Positions 8,773 to 16,845 of a stretch of 64,000 nucleotides of DNA are shown here, one piece after another. The notes under the pieces were generated by a model, which worked only from the letters and a program-made list of their open reading frames with translations, had not been told where the DNA came from and did not search any database. Source of the DNA: Macrococcoides animalis (GTDB taxonomy: Bacteria > Bacillota > Bacilli > Staphylococcales > Staphylococcaceae); contig NZ_CP179727.1 in the NCBI RefSeq assembly GCF_047425875.1, positions 682,001 to 746,000 of the forward strand, written 5' to 3'. Numbering within the stretch: the first letter of the stretch is position 1; each line of letters starts with the position of its first letter. A program made the translations under genes and the position numbers.

Positions 8773-10209
8773 TTATAATTCTTCACCATTTGTTGCGATA
8801 ACGTTTTTGTACCAGTTGAATGATTTTTTCTTACTTCTTTTCATTGTCCCGTTTCCTTCATTATCACGGTCAACATGAATCATACCATAACGTTTTTTCA
8901 TTTCACCCGTTGTAAAAGATACGACATCAATTATACCCCAAGGTGTATAACCTAATAAATCTACACCATCTTCAATCACTGCATCTTTAACCGCTTCAAT
9001 ATGTGAACGGAAATATGAAATACGCGTGTCATCATTTATTGATCCATCTGCTTCAACTGTATCGATTGCACCAAATCCATTCTCAACGATGAATAATGGT
9101 AATTGATATCTGTTATAGAGTGTATTTAATACATATCTTAATCCGATTGGATCAATTGTCCAACCCCAATCTGATGATTCTAAATAAGGATTGTCGATTC
9201 CACCCTTTAATCCACCATTCAAAATACTTGTTGGATCTGATTCTGCATCATGTTTAACAGTAGTAGACATGTAATAACTGAATGCTAAATAATCTACCGT
9301 TCCAGCTTTAAGGATTGCTTCATCTCCATCTTCAATCGGTAATGTTACGCCTAATCTTTCTAATTCTTTCAATGCATACGTAGGATATTTACCACGCACA
9401 TGTACATCCGGGAAGAAGAAGCGTTCACGGTTTGCTATTTCAGCTGCCATAATATCTTTTGGATCACATGAATATGGATAAACTGGTACATGCGATACCA
9501 TTGCTCCAATTTTAAAGTTAGGATTAATCTTCTTACCAATAATAACCGCTTTAGCACTTGCAAGTAATTGATGATGTGCCGATTGATACATCACTGCACG
9601 AGCATCTTCACCTGGTTGAACTTGTATACCTGCATTTGTCCATAAGAATAGCGGATTATTTACATCCATTTGGTTATTAATTTCATTGAAAGTCATCCAA
9701 TATTCAACTTTATCTTTATATCGATCAAATACAACTTCTGCAAATCGCACAAAGCAATCTACAACTTTACGGCTACGGAAACCACCATATTCCTTAGCTA
9801 AATGTAATGGTAATTCAAAGTGACTCAATGTGATAACAGGTTTGATGTTGTGCTTTAATAATTCATCAAATACATCATCATAAAATTGTAAACCTGCTTC
9901 ATTTGGTTCAGCTTCATCACCTTTAGGGAAAATACGTGTCCAACCGATAGAAGTACGTAATACTTTCAATCCCATTTCAGCAAACATTGCAATATCTTCT
10001 TTATAGTTTGTATAGAAATCAATAGCTTCATGGTTAGGATAGAATTCATTTGGCTCAACTTTATCTGTGATTCTTCTTGGTACACCGTGTGCGCCAGCCG
10101 TTAATACATCTACTACTGATGGCCCTTTGCCACCTTGGTTCCATCCACCTTCAAATTGATGTGCTGCTAATGCGCCACCCCATAAGAAATCTTCATTTAA
10201 TTTAGTCAT
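8773..10209 (-). CDS. 6-phospho-beta-glucosidase, GH1 family
   Basis: A 478-residue glycoside hydrolase family 1 enzyme that splits phosphorylated beta-glucosides delivered by the PTS into glucose 6-phosphate and glucose or an aglycone. The acid/base motif TFNEIN (about 174) and nucleophile motif VENGFG (about 375) are both intact, and the N-terminal DFLWGGALAAHQ is typical of phospho-specific GH1 members. It follows the PTS gene by 12 bases on the same transcript. A second GH1 gene with 6-phospho-glucosidase features lies at 43615-45045. Confidence 0.93.
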   Translation of the reverse strand: MTKLNEDFLWGGALAAHQFEGGWNQGGKGPSVVDVLTAGAHGVPRRITDKVEPNEFYPNHEAIDFYTNYKEDIAMFAEMGLKVLRTSIGWTRIFPKGDEAEPNEAGLQFYDDVFDELLKHNIKPVITLSHFELPLHLAKEYGGFRSRKVVDCFVRFAEVVFDRYKDKVEYWMTFNEINNQMDVNNPLFLWTNAGIQVQPGEDARAVMYQSAHHQLLASAKAVIIGKKINPNFKIGAMVSHVPVYPYSCDPKDIMAAEIANRERFFFPDVHVRGKYPTYALKELERLGVTLPIEDGDEAILKAGTVDYLAFSYYMSTTVKHDAESDPTSILNGGLKGGIDNPYLESSDWGWTIDPIGLRYVLNTLYNRYQLPLFIVENGFGAIDTVEADGSINDDTRISYFRSHIEAVKDAVIEDGVDLLGYTPWGIIDVVSFTTGEMKKRYGMIHVDRDNEGNGTMKRSKKKSFNWYKNVIATNGEEL

Positions 10210-10221
10210 TGTGAAATCCTC

Positions 10222-12099
10222 CTATTTAATAATTGTCATTGTTTTATTATTCTCGTCTACTATAACATCATTATAATTCATTGTATTTGTAATCACTATT
10301 GGTGTGACTGTTGAGTAACCTTTATCTTCAATAGCGGTTTTATCAAAATTAATTAAAGGCTGACCCACAGTTACTTTGTCTCCTTCTTTAACATGTAAGT
10401 CAAAGTGTTCTCCTTTAAGTTCAACTGTATCTAAGCCAACATGAATTAGGACTTCAACACCATCATTGCTTTTAATACCAATTGCATGTTTCGTCGGAGT
10501 AGTCATGACAATTGAACCTTCTACTGGAGAAGAAACAACACCTTCTGCCGGATTAATCGCAAATCCTTTTCCCATTGCACCACTATTAAATACTGGATCT
10601 TTTACATCATTTAAAGCAATATACTGACCAACTATAGGTGACACAACAAGTTGTTCTAATGATTCACTTGTTACGATATCCTCCTGATTATCTTCAGATA
10701 TATCTAATTTAGTATCTACAGCTTTAGCAGTATCCTCACCATAACCAAACATCATAATTAACACGATTGGTAAAATGATTGCTATTGCAACACCAATACA
10801 GATGCCGATAAATGAAGAAGGATTGTCCTTACTAATACCATTCACGATTGTTAATGGTCCAGGAAGTCCAGCGTATACATAGTAATAAGGATTGAAGAAA
10901 CTCGCTACTACTGCACCTACTGCACCAGAAATACAACCAATAATAAATGGTTTTTTAAATCTTAAGTTAATACCATAAATCGAAGGCTCTGTGATACCAA
11001 AAATACCTGTAATACCTGCAGATATTGCAACAGATTTTGTTTCTTGAACTTTTGATTTTATGAATACGCCAAGTACCGCTCCAACTTGTGCGATAACTGC
11101 AATTGTTTGATATGCTTGGAAAGAATCACGACCATAGTTATCAAAATTTGCAAGTACAACTGGGGTAATACCCCAGTGAACACCAAATATAACGAATACT
11201 TGCCAGAATGCACCGATAATAATCGCAGCAACAATTGGTAAGTGTTCAGCTAAATAGTTATACCCATCTGCTACGCCATTTGCAAAAATTGTAGATAAAG
11301 GGCCAATTAAAAGAATCGTTAAAGGTACCATTATGACCATACACATTAAAGGCACAAATAAAGATTTTACTACATCAGGAAATACTTTATTAAAGAATCT
11401 TTCAACATAAGATAAAATCCAAACTAAAAATAATGGCGGCAGTACTGAAGAAGTATAAACTGTTTGTGATAATGCGATACCCATAAATGTAATTTTTTCT
11501 CCCTCAGCAATACGTCCAGCAATCTCTGACCATGTTGGACTTACTAATGCCATAGCACAAACTACTGCGATATAAGTATTAACTTTAAAATGTTTTGATG
11601 CGGTAAGTGCGATAAATATAGGTAAGAATGTAAATGGTGACCAAGAAATAAAACTGAATACTTCATATGTCCCTGTTTTAGCAAATGCCGGCCAAACTAA
11701 GTTAATTAAGATGAGTATCCCTTGTAGAATACCGGCAGCTGCCAAAATATAAATGAACGGTGCAAATACCGCGGACATAGTGGCAATTACTCTATTTAAT
11801 ATCGAACCTTTTTGCATATTATCATCTGTGTGATCTTCGACGTCAGCAATATTCGTAAAAGCATCGTAAACTTCCCCAACATGTTGACCAATAACGACTT
11901 GGAATTGTCCACCATTTTCAACAACTGTAATTACGCCAGGCATCTCTGATACTTTTTTCTTAAACTCTGGATTTGAACGTTTTAATACTAATCTTAAACG
12001 TGTTGCACATCTAGCAACGTTAACAATATTATCTTCTCCACCAACAGCTTGTAAAATATCCTGTGCAAGTTGTTGATAGTTTCTTACCGGCTTAGCCAT
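10222..12099 (-). CDS. Beta-glucoside PTS permease, EIIBCA
   Basis: A 625-residue fused PTS transporter. EIIB comes first (about 1-90, phospho-Cys in NVARCATRLRL), then the multi-helix EIIC channel (about 100-455), then an EIIA domain of the glucose type (about 480-625, active His in LIHVGLDTVEL). It imports and phosphorylates a beta-glucoside such as arbutin, salicin or cellobiose; the exact sugar is not visible. Its promoter region holds a perfect 24-bp palindrome shared with the divergent GntR regulator, so control appears transcriptional, unlike the antiterminated homologue at 45045-46916. Confidence 0.93.
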   Translation of the reverse strand: MAKPVRNYQQLAQDILQAVGGEDNIVNVARCATRLRLVLKRSNPEFKKKVSEMPGVITVVENGGQFQVVIGQHVGEVYDAFTNIADVEDHTDDNMQKGSILNRVIATMSAVFAPFIYILAAAGILQGILILINLVWPAFAKTGTYEVFSFISWSPFTFLPIFIALTASKHFKVNTYIAVVCAMALVSPTWSEIAGRIAEGEKITFMGIALSQTVYTSSVLPPLFLVWILSYVERFFNKVFPDVVKSLFVPLMCMVIMVPLTILLIGPLSTIFANGVADGYNYLAEHLPIVAAIIIGAFWQVFVIFGVHWGITPVVLANFDNYGRDSFQAYQTIAVIAQVGAVLGVFIKSKVQETKSVAISAGITGIFGITEPSIYGINLRFKKPFIIGCISGAVGAVVASFFNPYYYVYAGLPGPLTIVNGISKDNPSSFIGICIGVAIAIILPIVLIMMFGYGEDTAKAVDTKLDISEDNQEDIVTSESLEQLVVSPIVGQYIALNDVKDPVFNSGAMGKGFAINPAEGVVSSPVEGSIVMTTPTKHAIGIKSNDGVEVLIHVGLDTVELKGEHFDLHVKEGDKVTVGQPLINFDKTAIEDKGYSTVTPIVITNTMNYNDVIVDENNKTMTIIK

Positions 12100-12131
12100 A
12101 AAATCATCTCCATTTGTTTGTCTTTTATTCT

Positions 12132-12137
12132 ATTATA
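12132..12137 (-). promoter_or_regulatory. Probable -10 of the beta-glucoside PTS promoter
   Basis: TATAAT on the minus strand, 33 bases upstream of the PTS start codon. No clear -35 is visible at 17 bases; the region upstream is the operator palindrome. Confidence 0.5.
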
Positions 12138-12146
12138 CATTATCAT

Positions 12147-12170
12147 TTTAATTGAACCGGTTCAATTAAA
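12147..12170. promoter_or_regulatory. GntR-type operator palindrome
   Basis: A perfect 24-bp inverted repeat centred on ATTGAACCGGTTCAAT, midway between the divergent PTS and gntR genes. Its place beside the PTS -10 box and before the gntR start fits joint repression of both by the GntR protein. Confidence 0.75.
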
Positions 12171-12234
12171 CAAGTGCGAATTAATTTTAATAATGTATAA
12201 TTAGTGACAAGTACATAAAATAGGAGTGTCAAAC

Positions 12235-12939
12235 TTGAATAAATATGAAGTGATTGCAGCAGCCATCCAACAAAATATATATGATGAAAAATTAGAACAA
12301 GGGACAAAACTTCCAAATGTAGAAACTTTGATGAAACAGTATGAAGTCTCAAAAAGCACCATCACAAAAGCTTTAGATACATTAGAAAAACGCGGTGCCA
12401 TCTTTCAACAACGTGGTAGTGGCATATTTGTACGACGTCAACGTCGTGAAGGGTATGTCAGTTTATTAACCAACCGAGGATTTACATCAGATTTAAAAGA
12501 ATTTAATATTTCTTCAGAAGTTATTAAATTAGTAAAAATTCAAGCAGACGAAGAAGTGAGAACAAATTTACATTTAGCAGAAGATGATGAAGTTTATTAT
12601 GTAGAACGATTACGTAGAATTAACGATGATATATTATGCATTGAAGTATCTTACTTTCCAGTAAAACTTGTACCTTATTTAAATACTGAAATCGCGCAAG
12701 GTTCAATCTTTAATTATCTCTCACATGCACTTAAATTTAATATCAGTTTCGCTGATATTTATATGCACATTGATGAATTAAATGAAAATGATGCCCATAA
12801 ACTTGAATTAAAACCCGGTAACCCCGCTCTATTCTTAGAACAAGTGATCTACCTAGCGACGGGTGAACCTTTTGATTTTTCAAAAATCACTTACCACTAT
12901 AAACACTCAAAATTCTTTGTACAAGCTACAAATTACTGA
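12235..12939 (+). CDS. GntR family regulator with UTRA domain
   Basis: About 234 residues: an N-terminal winged helix (about 1-68; EVSKSTITKALDTLEKRGAI and RGSGIFV) and a UTRA ligand-binding domain (about 90-230), the HutC/TreR-like branch of GntR regulators that sense phosphorylated sugars. I place the start at the TTG at 12235, eight bases after AGGAG; a GTG at 12226 overlaps the ribosome site itself. Divergent from the PTS-glucosidase operon with a palindromic operator between them, so it is the likely local repressor. Confidence 0.88.
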   Translation: MNKYEVIAAAIQQNIYDEKLEQGTKLPNVETLMKQYEVSKSTITKALDTLEKRGAIFQQRGSGIFVRRQRREGYVSLLTNRGFTSDLKEFNISSEVIKLVKIQADEEVRTNLHLAEDDEVYYVERLRRINDDILCIEVSYFPVKLVPYLNTEIAQGSIFNYLSHALKFNISFADIYMHIDELNENDAHKLELKPGNPALFLEQVIYLATGEPFDFSKITYHYKHSKFFVQATNY

Positions 12940-12986
12940 TTAACCATTTTATGTTATAATGTATAAAAAAAGAAAGTGGTGTTAAC

Positions 12987-13160
12987 ATGCCTTGGTTTGA
13001 AGCATTAGTATCAATGATGATGGCATTAGTTCCGATTATTATCGTATTTCTAATCTTAATGGATGGATACAGAACGAAGATAAACTCAGAAAAGATTATG
13101 GCTCAGAATGAAGAGATTATCAAACTGCTTAAAGCATCTAATAATATAGGTGATTTATGA
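12987..13160 (+). CDS. Tiny membrane protein, first of an overlapping pair
   Basis: A 57-codon gene after AGAAAGTGGTG. The product begins MPWFEALVSMMMALV, spans the membrane once (about residues 8-25) and ends in a charged tail containing MAQNEEIIKLLK. The stop overlaps the next start in ATGATGA, so the two are translationally coupled. The layout of one helix followed by a short QNExIxKLL tail recalls Bacillus DUF4083-like small proteins, but I do not recognise the family with certainty. Function unknown. Confidence 0.65.
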   Translation: MPWFEALVSMMMALVPIIIVFLILMDGYRTKINSEKIMAQNEEIIKLLKASNNIGDL

Positions 13161-13336
13161 TGATAAGTCCTATAGGTATTCTTATTAATTTATTACTTTT
13201 AGCTATTCCGATTATTATTTTGTGGGTAATAATTTCCCATATGTATCACACACGAAAAAATACGCACTTTATCATCATACAAAATGAAAAAATGATTAAA
13301 TTACTTGAAGATATTAAACATCAAAACAACGCATAA
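13157..13336 (+). CDS. Tiny membrane protein, second of an overlapping pair
   Basis: A 59-codon gene whose ATG overlaps the end of the preceding one. The product has one long hydrophobic segment (about 6-27, LINLLLLAIPIIILWVII) and a basic then coiled-coil-like tail with IIQNEKMIKLLEDIK. This tail matches the QNEEIIKLLK tail of its neighbour, so the two are diverged duplicates. The stop codon lies inside the stem of the shared terminator. Function unknown; a partner pair in the membrane is a reasonable guess. Confidence 0.65.
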   Translation: MMISPIGILINLLLLAIPIIILWVIISHMYHTRKNTHFIIIQNEKMIKLLEDIKHQNNA

Positions 13337-13356
13337 CCCGTAGGTTATGCGTTGTT
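13325..13356. terminator. Bidirectional terminator
   Basis: A perfect 14-bp stem (AACAACGCATAACC) with a CGTA loop between two converging genes. It contains the stop codon of the small membrane gene and ends four bases before the stop of the secreted protein gene. Confidence 0.85.
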
Positions 13357-13360
13357 GTTA

Positions 13361-14242
13361 TTATTGATATTGTTTTAAAATTGATTTGAGTTTCGTTTGA
13401 GCTGCTTCGTCTTTAGATACAATCATGTTATATCCTTTTCCAGGCGTAAATGTACTACCATATCCTTTATCGTTATACTCACCGAATCCCGCTGAGAAAC
13501 TCATATCTTCACGTTTTTTCTTAAGTTCATAAACTACGCCATTATCTCCTAGAACATACTTTGTAATGTATGTCTTTGGTTTAGAAATTGTATAGTAACC
13601 CGCTGCTGTTGCTTGATTGAGTGCATCTTTAGAATAACCATATTGATCATCTTTCGGCTGATAGAAAGTTGCGCCACCAATCGCATGCAATCCAAATGCA
13701 TAATAACCTGGGTTATTCATATCTTGGACTTGCATATGACCACTCGGCGTACTTGCATACCAATCTCCACGTCCGGCTGCACCATGATCAAAGTATATTG
13801 ATGTAACTGCTTTTTTCTCTTTTTTCGCTTTAGTAGATGCCCACTTTACGAAACTATTTGAAATAGCAAAACGCTCAGCAATCGTAAACTTCTTCACAGC
13901 TAGTTGTTTTTTCGTTTTGTAGTTTCCCGTCACTTTTACATTTACTTCAGGACTCTTTGTACCTTGCGCTGTTTTATAAAATACTCGTAATACTGTTCCC
14001 TTTTTCTGCTGATTAATCGATACTTCTGCCATTCCATATTGATTTACTTTAGCCTTACCTTGAGACTTTCCACCTTTATAAATGTAGACAGTACTATTCT
14101 TTGGAGCATCGACTTCTACAAATCCGGCTGTATTACTTACTTTCCACACTGTTATTGGTTTCTTTAAAGCCGCATCTGCATTCCCAGAAATCATTGTTGA
14201 TACTAATGTTGCACCAAGCATTACAGGTAGTAATTTTTTCAT
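13361..14242 (-). CDS. Secreted protein with Ig-like N-terminal part
   Basis: A 293-residue protein with a clear signal peptide (MKKLLPVMLGATLVSTMISGNADA, cleavage after ADA near residue 24). Residues about 30-105 resemble a bacterial Ig-like module of the kind that decorates staphylococcal surface proteins (VEVDAPKNSTVYIYKGGK, GMAEVSI). The rest (about 115-293) is aromatic and glycine-rich, with YFDHGAAGRGDWYASTPSGHM; I do not recognise a domain there. No LPXTG or lipobox, so it is probably released or wall-associated. It stands alone between a bidirectional terminator and the DUF805 pair. Confidence 0.7.
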   Translation of the reverse strand: MKKLLPVMLGATLVSTMISGNADAALKKPITVWKVSNTAGFVEVDAPKNSTVYIYKGGKSQGKAKVNQYGMAEVSINQQKKGTVLRVFYKTAQGTKSPEVNVKVTGNYKTKKQLAVKKFTIAERFAISNSFVKWASTKAKKEKKAVTSIYFDHGAAGRGDWYASTPSGHMQVQDMNNPGYYAFGLHAIGGATFYQPKDDQYGYSKDALNQATAAGYYTISKPKTYITKYVLGDNGVVYELKKKREDMSFSAGFGEYNDKGYGSTFTPGKGYNMIVSKDEAAQTKLKSILKQYQ

Positions 14243-14381
14243 AATTATTTCCTCCGCATCATTTTATTGTATTCGTTTTCATTATAAATATTATTTAGAA
14301 ATAGTCACTCAGTCTGAAGTCGTATTTACAATAATTTTACAAATGAATAGACAGTAAATTGAATTCATTTCGTACCTATAT

Positions 14382-14861
14382 TTAAAGCTTTCCTTTCTTG
14401 AAGGAAAATTGATACAGCATAAAGAATAAATACAGAAATGGTAATAAAAATATTACATAATAAATAATCTCAATCCAAATGACATCACCAGGCAATCCTT
14501 GTCCCATGATAGCAAACAGTAAAAAGTAAAACATATATGATATAGGAAAAAATCCAATTACTAATGCATGAATTCGCTCTGCGCCCAAATCTCTACAACG
14601 TCGCATCATTAACGTCAGAATTGGTATTAAGAATATTGCGAGCAAGAGTAAATGATAGAACTGCCAGTTTAATTCAAATAGCATTTCAAATATCGGTCTT
14701 TTTGTATCGAATCCTAACTTGGGTAAACCAAGCATTGGACCTATAATAAAGATAGACAAGATACATATAATATGTGTCCAAAATCCTATATTAAATTCTT
14801 TCCTATTTGCATAACCACTAATATCAAACGTCCTTTTCCAAAAACTAATGTATGTATCCAT
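14382..14861 (-). CDS. DUF805 family membrane protein
   Basis: About 159 residues with four hydrophobic segments and degenerate family motifs (GYANRKEFN near 17-25, MRRCRDLGAE near 85-94). The first of two adjacent ATGs overlaps the stop of the upstream DUF805 gene; the second sits seven bases after GGAGG and is taken as the start. Its mRNA end is not marked by a strong terminator. It is co-transcribed with its paralogue. Function unknown. Confidence 0.8.
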   Translation of the reverse strand: MDTYISFWKRTFDISGYANRKEFNIGFWTHIICILSIFIIGPMLGLPKLGFDTKRPIFEMLFELNWQFYHLLLLAIFLIPILTLMMRRCRDLGAERIHALVIGFFPISYMFYFLLFAIMGQGLPGDVIWIEIIYYVIFLLPFLYLFFMLYQFSFKKGKL

Positions 14862-15373
14862 CATCGTACCTCCGAATACTTCGGATCTGCACCGTATTTA
14901 TTTGGACCACGTGTACCTTCTTTTAGTGACATGATGAATAGAACCATACTTGCGATTAAAAAAATGGGATTCACGAAGAAATAGAACTTACCTATAAGTG
15001 TCTCAATACTGCTTAAAAAAGATTCTGAATAAAAGTACTCTAATAAAGAAAGTGGAATACTTATCAGACTTACGATAATACAATATATTCCGCTGATATT
15101 GATATCTTGTAGCCTTCTAGAACCTATCGCCATACCCGGAATAAATGCAATCCAAGTGAATGCTTCGACTACAATATAGTAAGTTTTGTTCACATCGAAA
15201 TGCTTACCTGTTAGAAAATACGCTAACCAAAATAGTAGATAGACAAACGCAAAAATAATCACATGACCTAATAAACTTAACCAATACTCACTACGTCTAG
15301 ATCTTCCACTGAACTTAAATCCATTCTTCCAGAAGCTTATGACTGCTTGTTTAATCGACAAATCTCTTTCCAT
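14861..15373 (-). CDS. DUF805 family membrane protein
   Basis: About 170 residues, a typical DUF805 protein: FWKNGFKFSGRSRRSEYW (about residues 13-30), four hydrophobic segments and SRRLQDINISG (about 91-101). The ATG at 15371-15373 lies eight bases after GGAG; an ATG nine bases upstream overlaps the ribosome site less well. First gene of a two-gene DUF805 unit, overlapping the second by one base. A 21-bp direct-repeat box lies 46 bases upstream, inside a long inverted repeat. Confidence 0.85.
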   Translation of the reverse strand: MERDLSIKQAVISFWKNGFKFSGRSRRSEYWLSLLGHVIIFAFVYLLFWLAYFLTGKHFDVNKTYYIVVEAFTWIAFIPGMAIGSRRLQDINISGIYCIIVSLISIPLSLLEYFYSESFLSSIETLIGKFYFFVNPIFLIASMVLFIMSLKEGTRGPNKYGADPKYSEVR

Positions 15374-15403
15374 AATGAACACTCCTTTAGTTATATTTTA
15401 CCA

Positions 15404-15452
15404 TTGAATTGGAAAGTGCAACCTTAAAGTTACCTTAAATTTTCCAATTCAA
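15404..15452. repeat. Inverted repeat around a regulatory box
   Basis: Perfect 12-bp arms, TTGAATTGGAAA and TTTCCAATTCAA, separated by 25 bases that contain the direct-repeat box at 15419-15439. It lies just upstream of the DUF805 pair and may act as operator or leader structure. Confidence 0.6.
15419..15439. promoter_or_regulatory. Direct-repeat box, copy 1
   Basis: The 21-bp sequence containing ACCTTAAAGTTACCTTAAA has two ACCTTAAA half-sites 11 bases apart, the spacing of OmpR-type response-regulator sites. An identical 21-bp copy lies at 16067-16087. It sits upstream of the DUF805 pair promoter. Confidence 0.55.
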
Positions 15453-15520
15453 CATACCGAATCATGGCTATTTAATCCAATTAGTCACCTATCATTTCAG
15501 AAACCTCACACAATTAAAAA

Positions 15521-15557
15521 ATTCATGACTGATAAACCTGGTTTATACGTCATGAAT
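15521..15557 (-). terminator. Terminator after the small lipoprotein gene
   Basis: Outer stem ATTCATGAC with its complement and an inner stem around ATAAACC, followed on the minus strand by TTTTTTAATTG. Confidence 0.75.
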
Positions 15558-15573
15558 CCATATTTCTAACTTC

Positions 15574-15978
15574 TTATTTACCTTCTTCTTTCTCAGTTAA
15601 CTGAATAAATAGCTTCCCTTTCATCACTTCTACTTTCTTTTCATTCGAATAAATCTCTAATTCAGCATTTAATCCTTCTTTTGACTTCACGATGTTGCTT
15701 AACTTCATTTCACCATTTTTATATACAGGATTATCCGCCAATTTAATCATTATCTTTTCATCCTCATCATATTTCACAGTCCCTCTACGTTCTATTTTCG
15801 TTTCGTCTGATGAGAATGTAACTTCATCTTCCTTAAACGAAATATATCCGAGCTTTTTTAAATCTTCTTTTGGTCCAACTTCAGCAATAAATGTTTTTCC
15901 ATCTACCTTGCTTTCTAATCCACCACATGCAGCTAATATATATAACATACTAAATATTAATACTAATAAACGTTTCAT
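15574..15978 (-). CDS. Small secreted lipoprotein
   Basis: A 134-residue protein with a lipoprotein signal (MKRLLVLIFSMLYILAAC, lipidated Cys at 18). The mature part is charged and beta-rich (GYISFKEDEVTFSSDETKIERRGTVKYDEDEKI), resembling small DUF4467- or YehR-like lipoproteins, but I cannot name the family. Good AAAGGAG ribosome site. Divergent from the IsaB-like gene; the 21-bp box at 16067-16087 lies between them and could serve either or both. Confidence 0.75.
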   Translation of the reverse strand: MKRLLVLIFSMLYILAACGGLESKVDGKTFIAEVGPKEDLKKLGYISFKEDEVTFSSDETKIERRGTVKYDEDEKIMIKLADNPVYKNGEMKLSNIVKSKEGLNAELEIYSNEKKVEVMKGKLFIQLTEKEEGK

Positions 15979-16066
15979 TCTGTTACTCCTTTATTCATTG
16001 GTCTCATATCGGTATACCATCTTGCGCGATTTTATAAAACCTTTATCATTAAACCTGTCTTTTCTC

Positions 16067-16087
16067 CAACCTTAAAGTTACCTTAAA
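16067..16087. promoter_or_regulatory. Direct-repeat box, copy 2
   Basis: Identical over 21 bp to the box at 15419-15439, with half-sites ACCTTAAA 11 bases apart. It lies upstream of a weak -35 and a TATACT -10 (16126-16131) of the IsaB-like gene, a position expected for an activator. Confidence 0.55.
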
Positions 16088-16158
16088 AATTCACTATAAA
16101 TATTTTCATCTCTTTTGAATTACCATATACTGATAAAAAAAGGAAAGAAGGTATCTAG

Positions 16159-16737
16159 ATGAATACAATTTTAAAACTTGGTATTGCTTCAACACTTTTA
16201 TTAGGCATGTCACCTGCAGTTGCAGATGCAAAAACACCTACGCAAGCTGTAACTCCTTATTACAAATGGAATGGCTATTCCGGCAACAGTTATCAATTTG
16301 TGTTAGACAAAGATTTCAAACGTGCATTATTAAATAGTAATGTCACAGTAAACGGGATGAAAGCTACAAAACCGAAGAAAAATTTCGATGATAATCAGTC
16401 ATTCAATGCCTATAATTTCTATACAGAGTTTAATATTCTAAATGCTCAATATTTAACGAAAAAATTTGATACGATTGGTATTAAAGAAGACAAAAAGTAT
16501 TATGTCGTTAAAATGCCAGTACAGAAAAATAAAATATCGTATAATCAAATCAAAAAAATGTATGGTAAATATACATTAGGTGAAGGACAAATGGGTGACT
16601 CTGAACTCAATCAATTTTATGAGCAATCACTTGCAATCAAAACAAAAACCGGTCAAGCGCAATTTATGTTCAATAAAAAAGAAATGCTGACACATATATA
16701 TTTTATTGGTGATAGAAATTTAGAAATGGGATATTAA
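16159..16737 (+). CDS. IsaB-like secreted protein
   Basis: A 192-residue protein with a signal peptide cleaved after VADA (about residue 24). The mature N-terminus, TPYYKWNGYSGNSYQFVLD, and the following KRALLNSNVTVNGMKAT resemble the immunodominant staphylococcal antigen B (TPYYTYNGYIGNN... LDKNF... VKFNGIK), and a later SYNQIKKMYGKY also matches the IsaB layout. IsaB of S. aureus is secreted and binds nucleic acid. This homologue is slightly longer than usual. Expression may depend on the 21-bp direct-repeat box upstream. Identification is by remembered motif similarity, not a search. Confidence 0.78.
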   Translation: MNTILKLGIASTLLLGMSPAVADAKTPTQAVTPYYKWNGYSGNSYQFVLDKDFKRALLNSNVTVNGMKATKPKKNFDDNQSFNAYNFYTEFNILNAQYLTKKFDTIGIKEDKKYYVVKMPVQKNKISYNQIKKMYGKYTLGEGQMGDSELNQFYEQSLAIKTKTGQAQFMFNKKEMLTHIYFIGDRNLEMGY

Positions 16738-16742
16738 TATAG

Positions 16743-16767
16743 AAGCTACCCTTGTGGTAGCTTTTTT
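16743..16767 (+). terminator. Terminator after the IsaB-like gene
   Basis: 8-bp stem AAGCTACC, loop CTTGT, followed by TTTTTT. Confidence 0.85.
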
Positions 16768-16804
16768 ATGTGCGAAGCCTCATCAAATTTGTCATAACCA
16801 AAAA

Positions 16805-16827
16805 AATGATTAAAGTGATTAATCATT
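16805..16827 (-). terminator. Terminator of the disrupted gene
   Basis: Perfect 9-bp stem AATGATTAA with a 5-base loop, followed on the minus strand by a run of T. It is still intact although the gene upstream is broken. Confidence 0.7.
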
Positions 16828-16845
16828 CATTTATATGACACAGCG

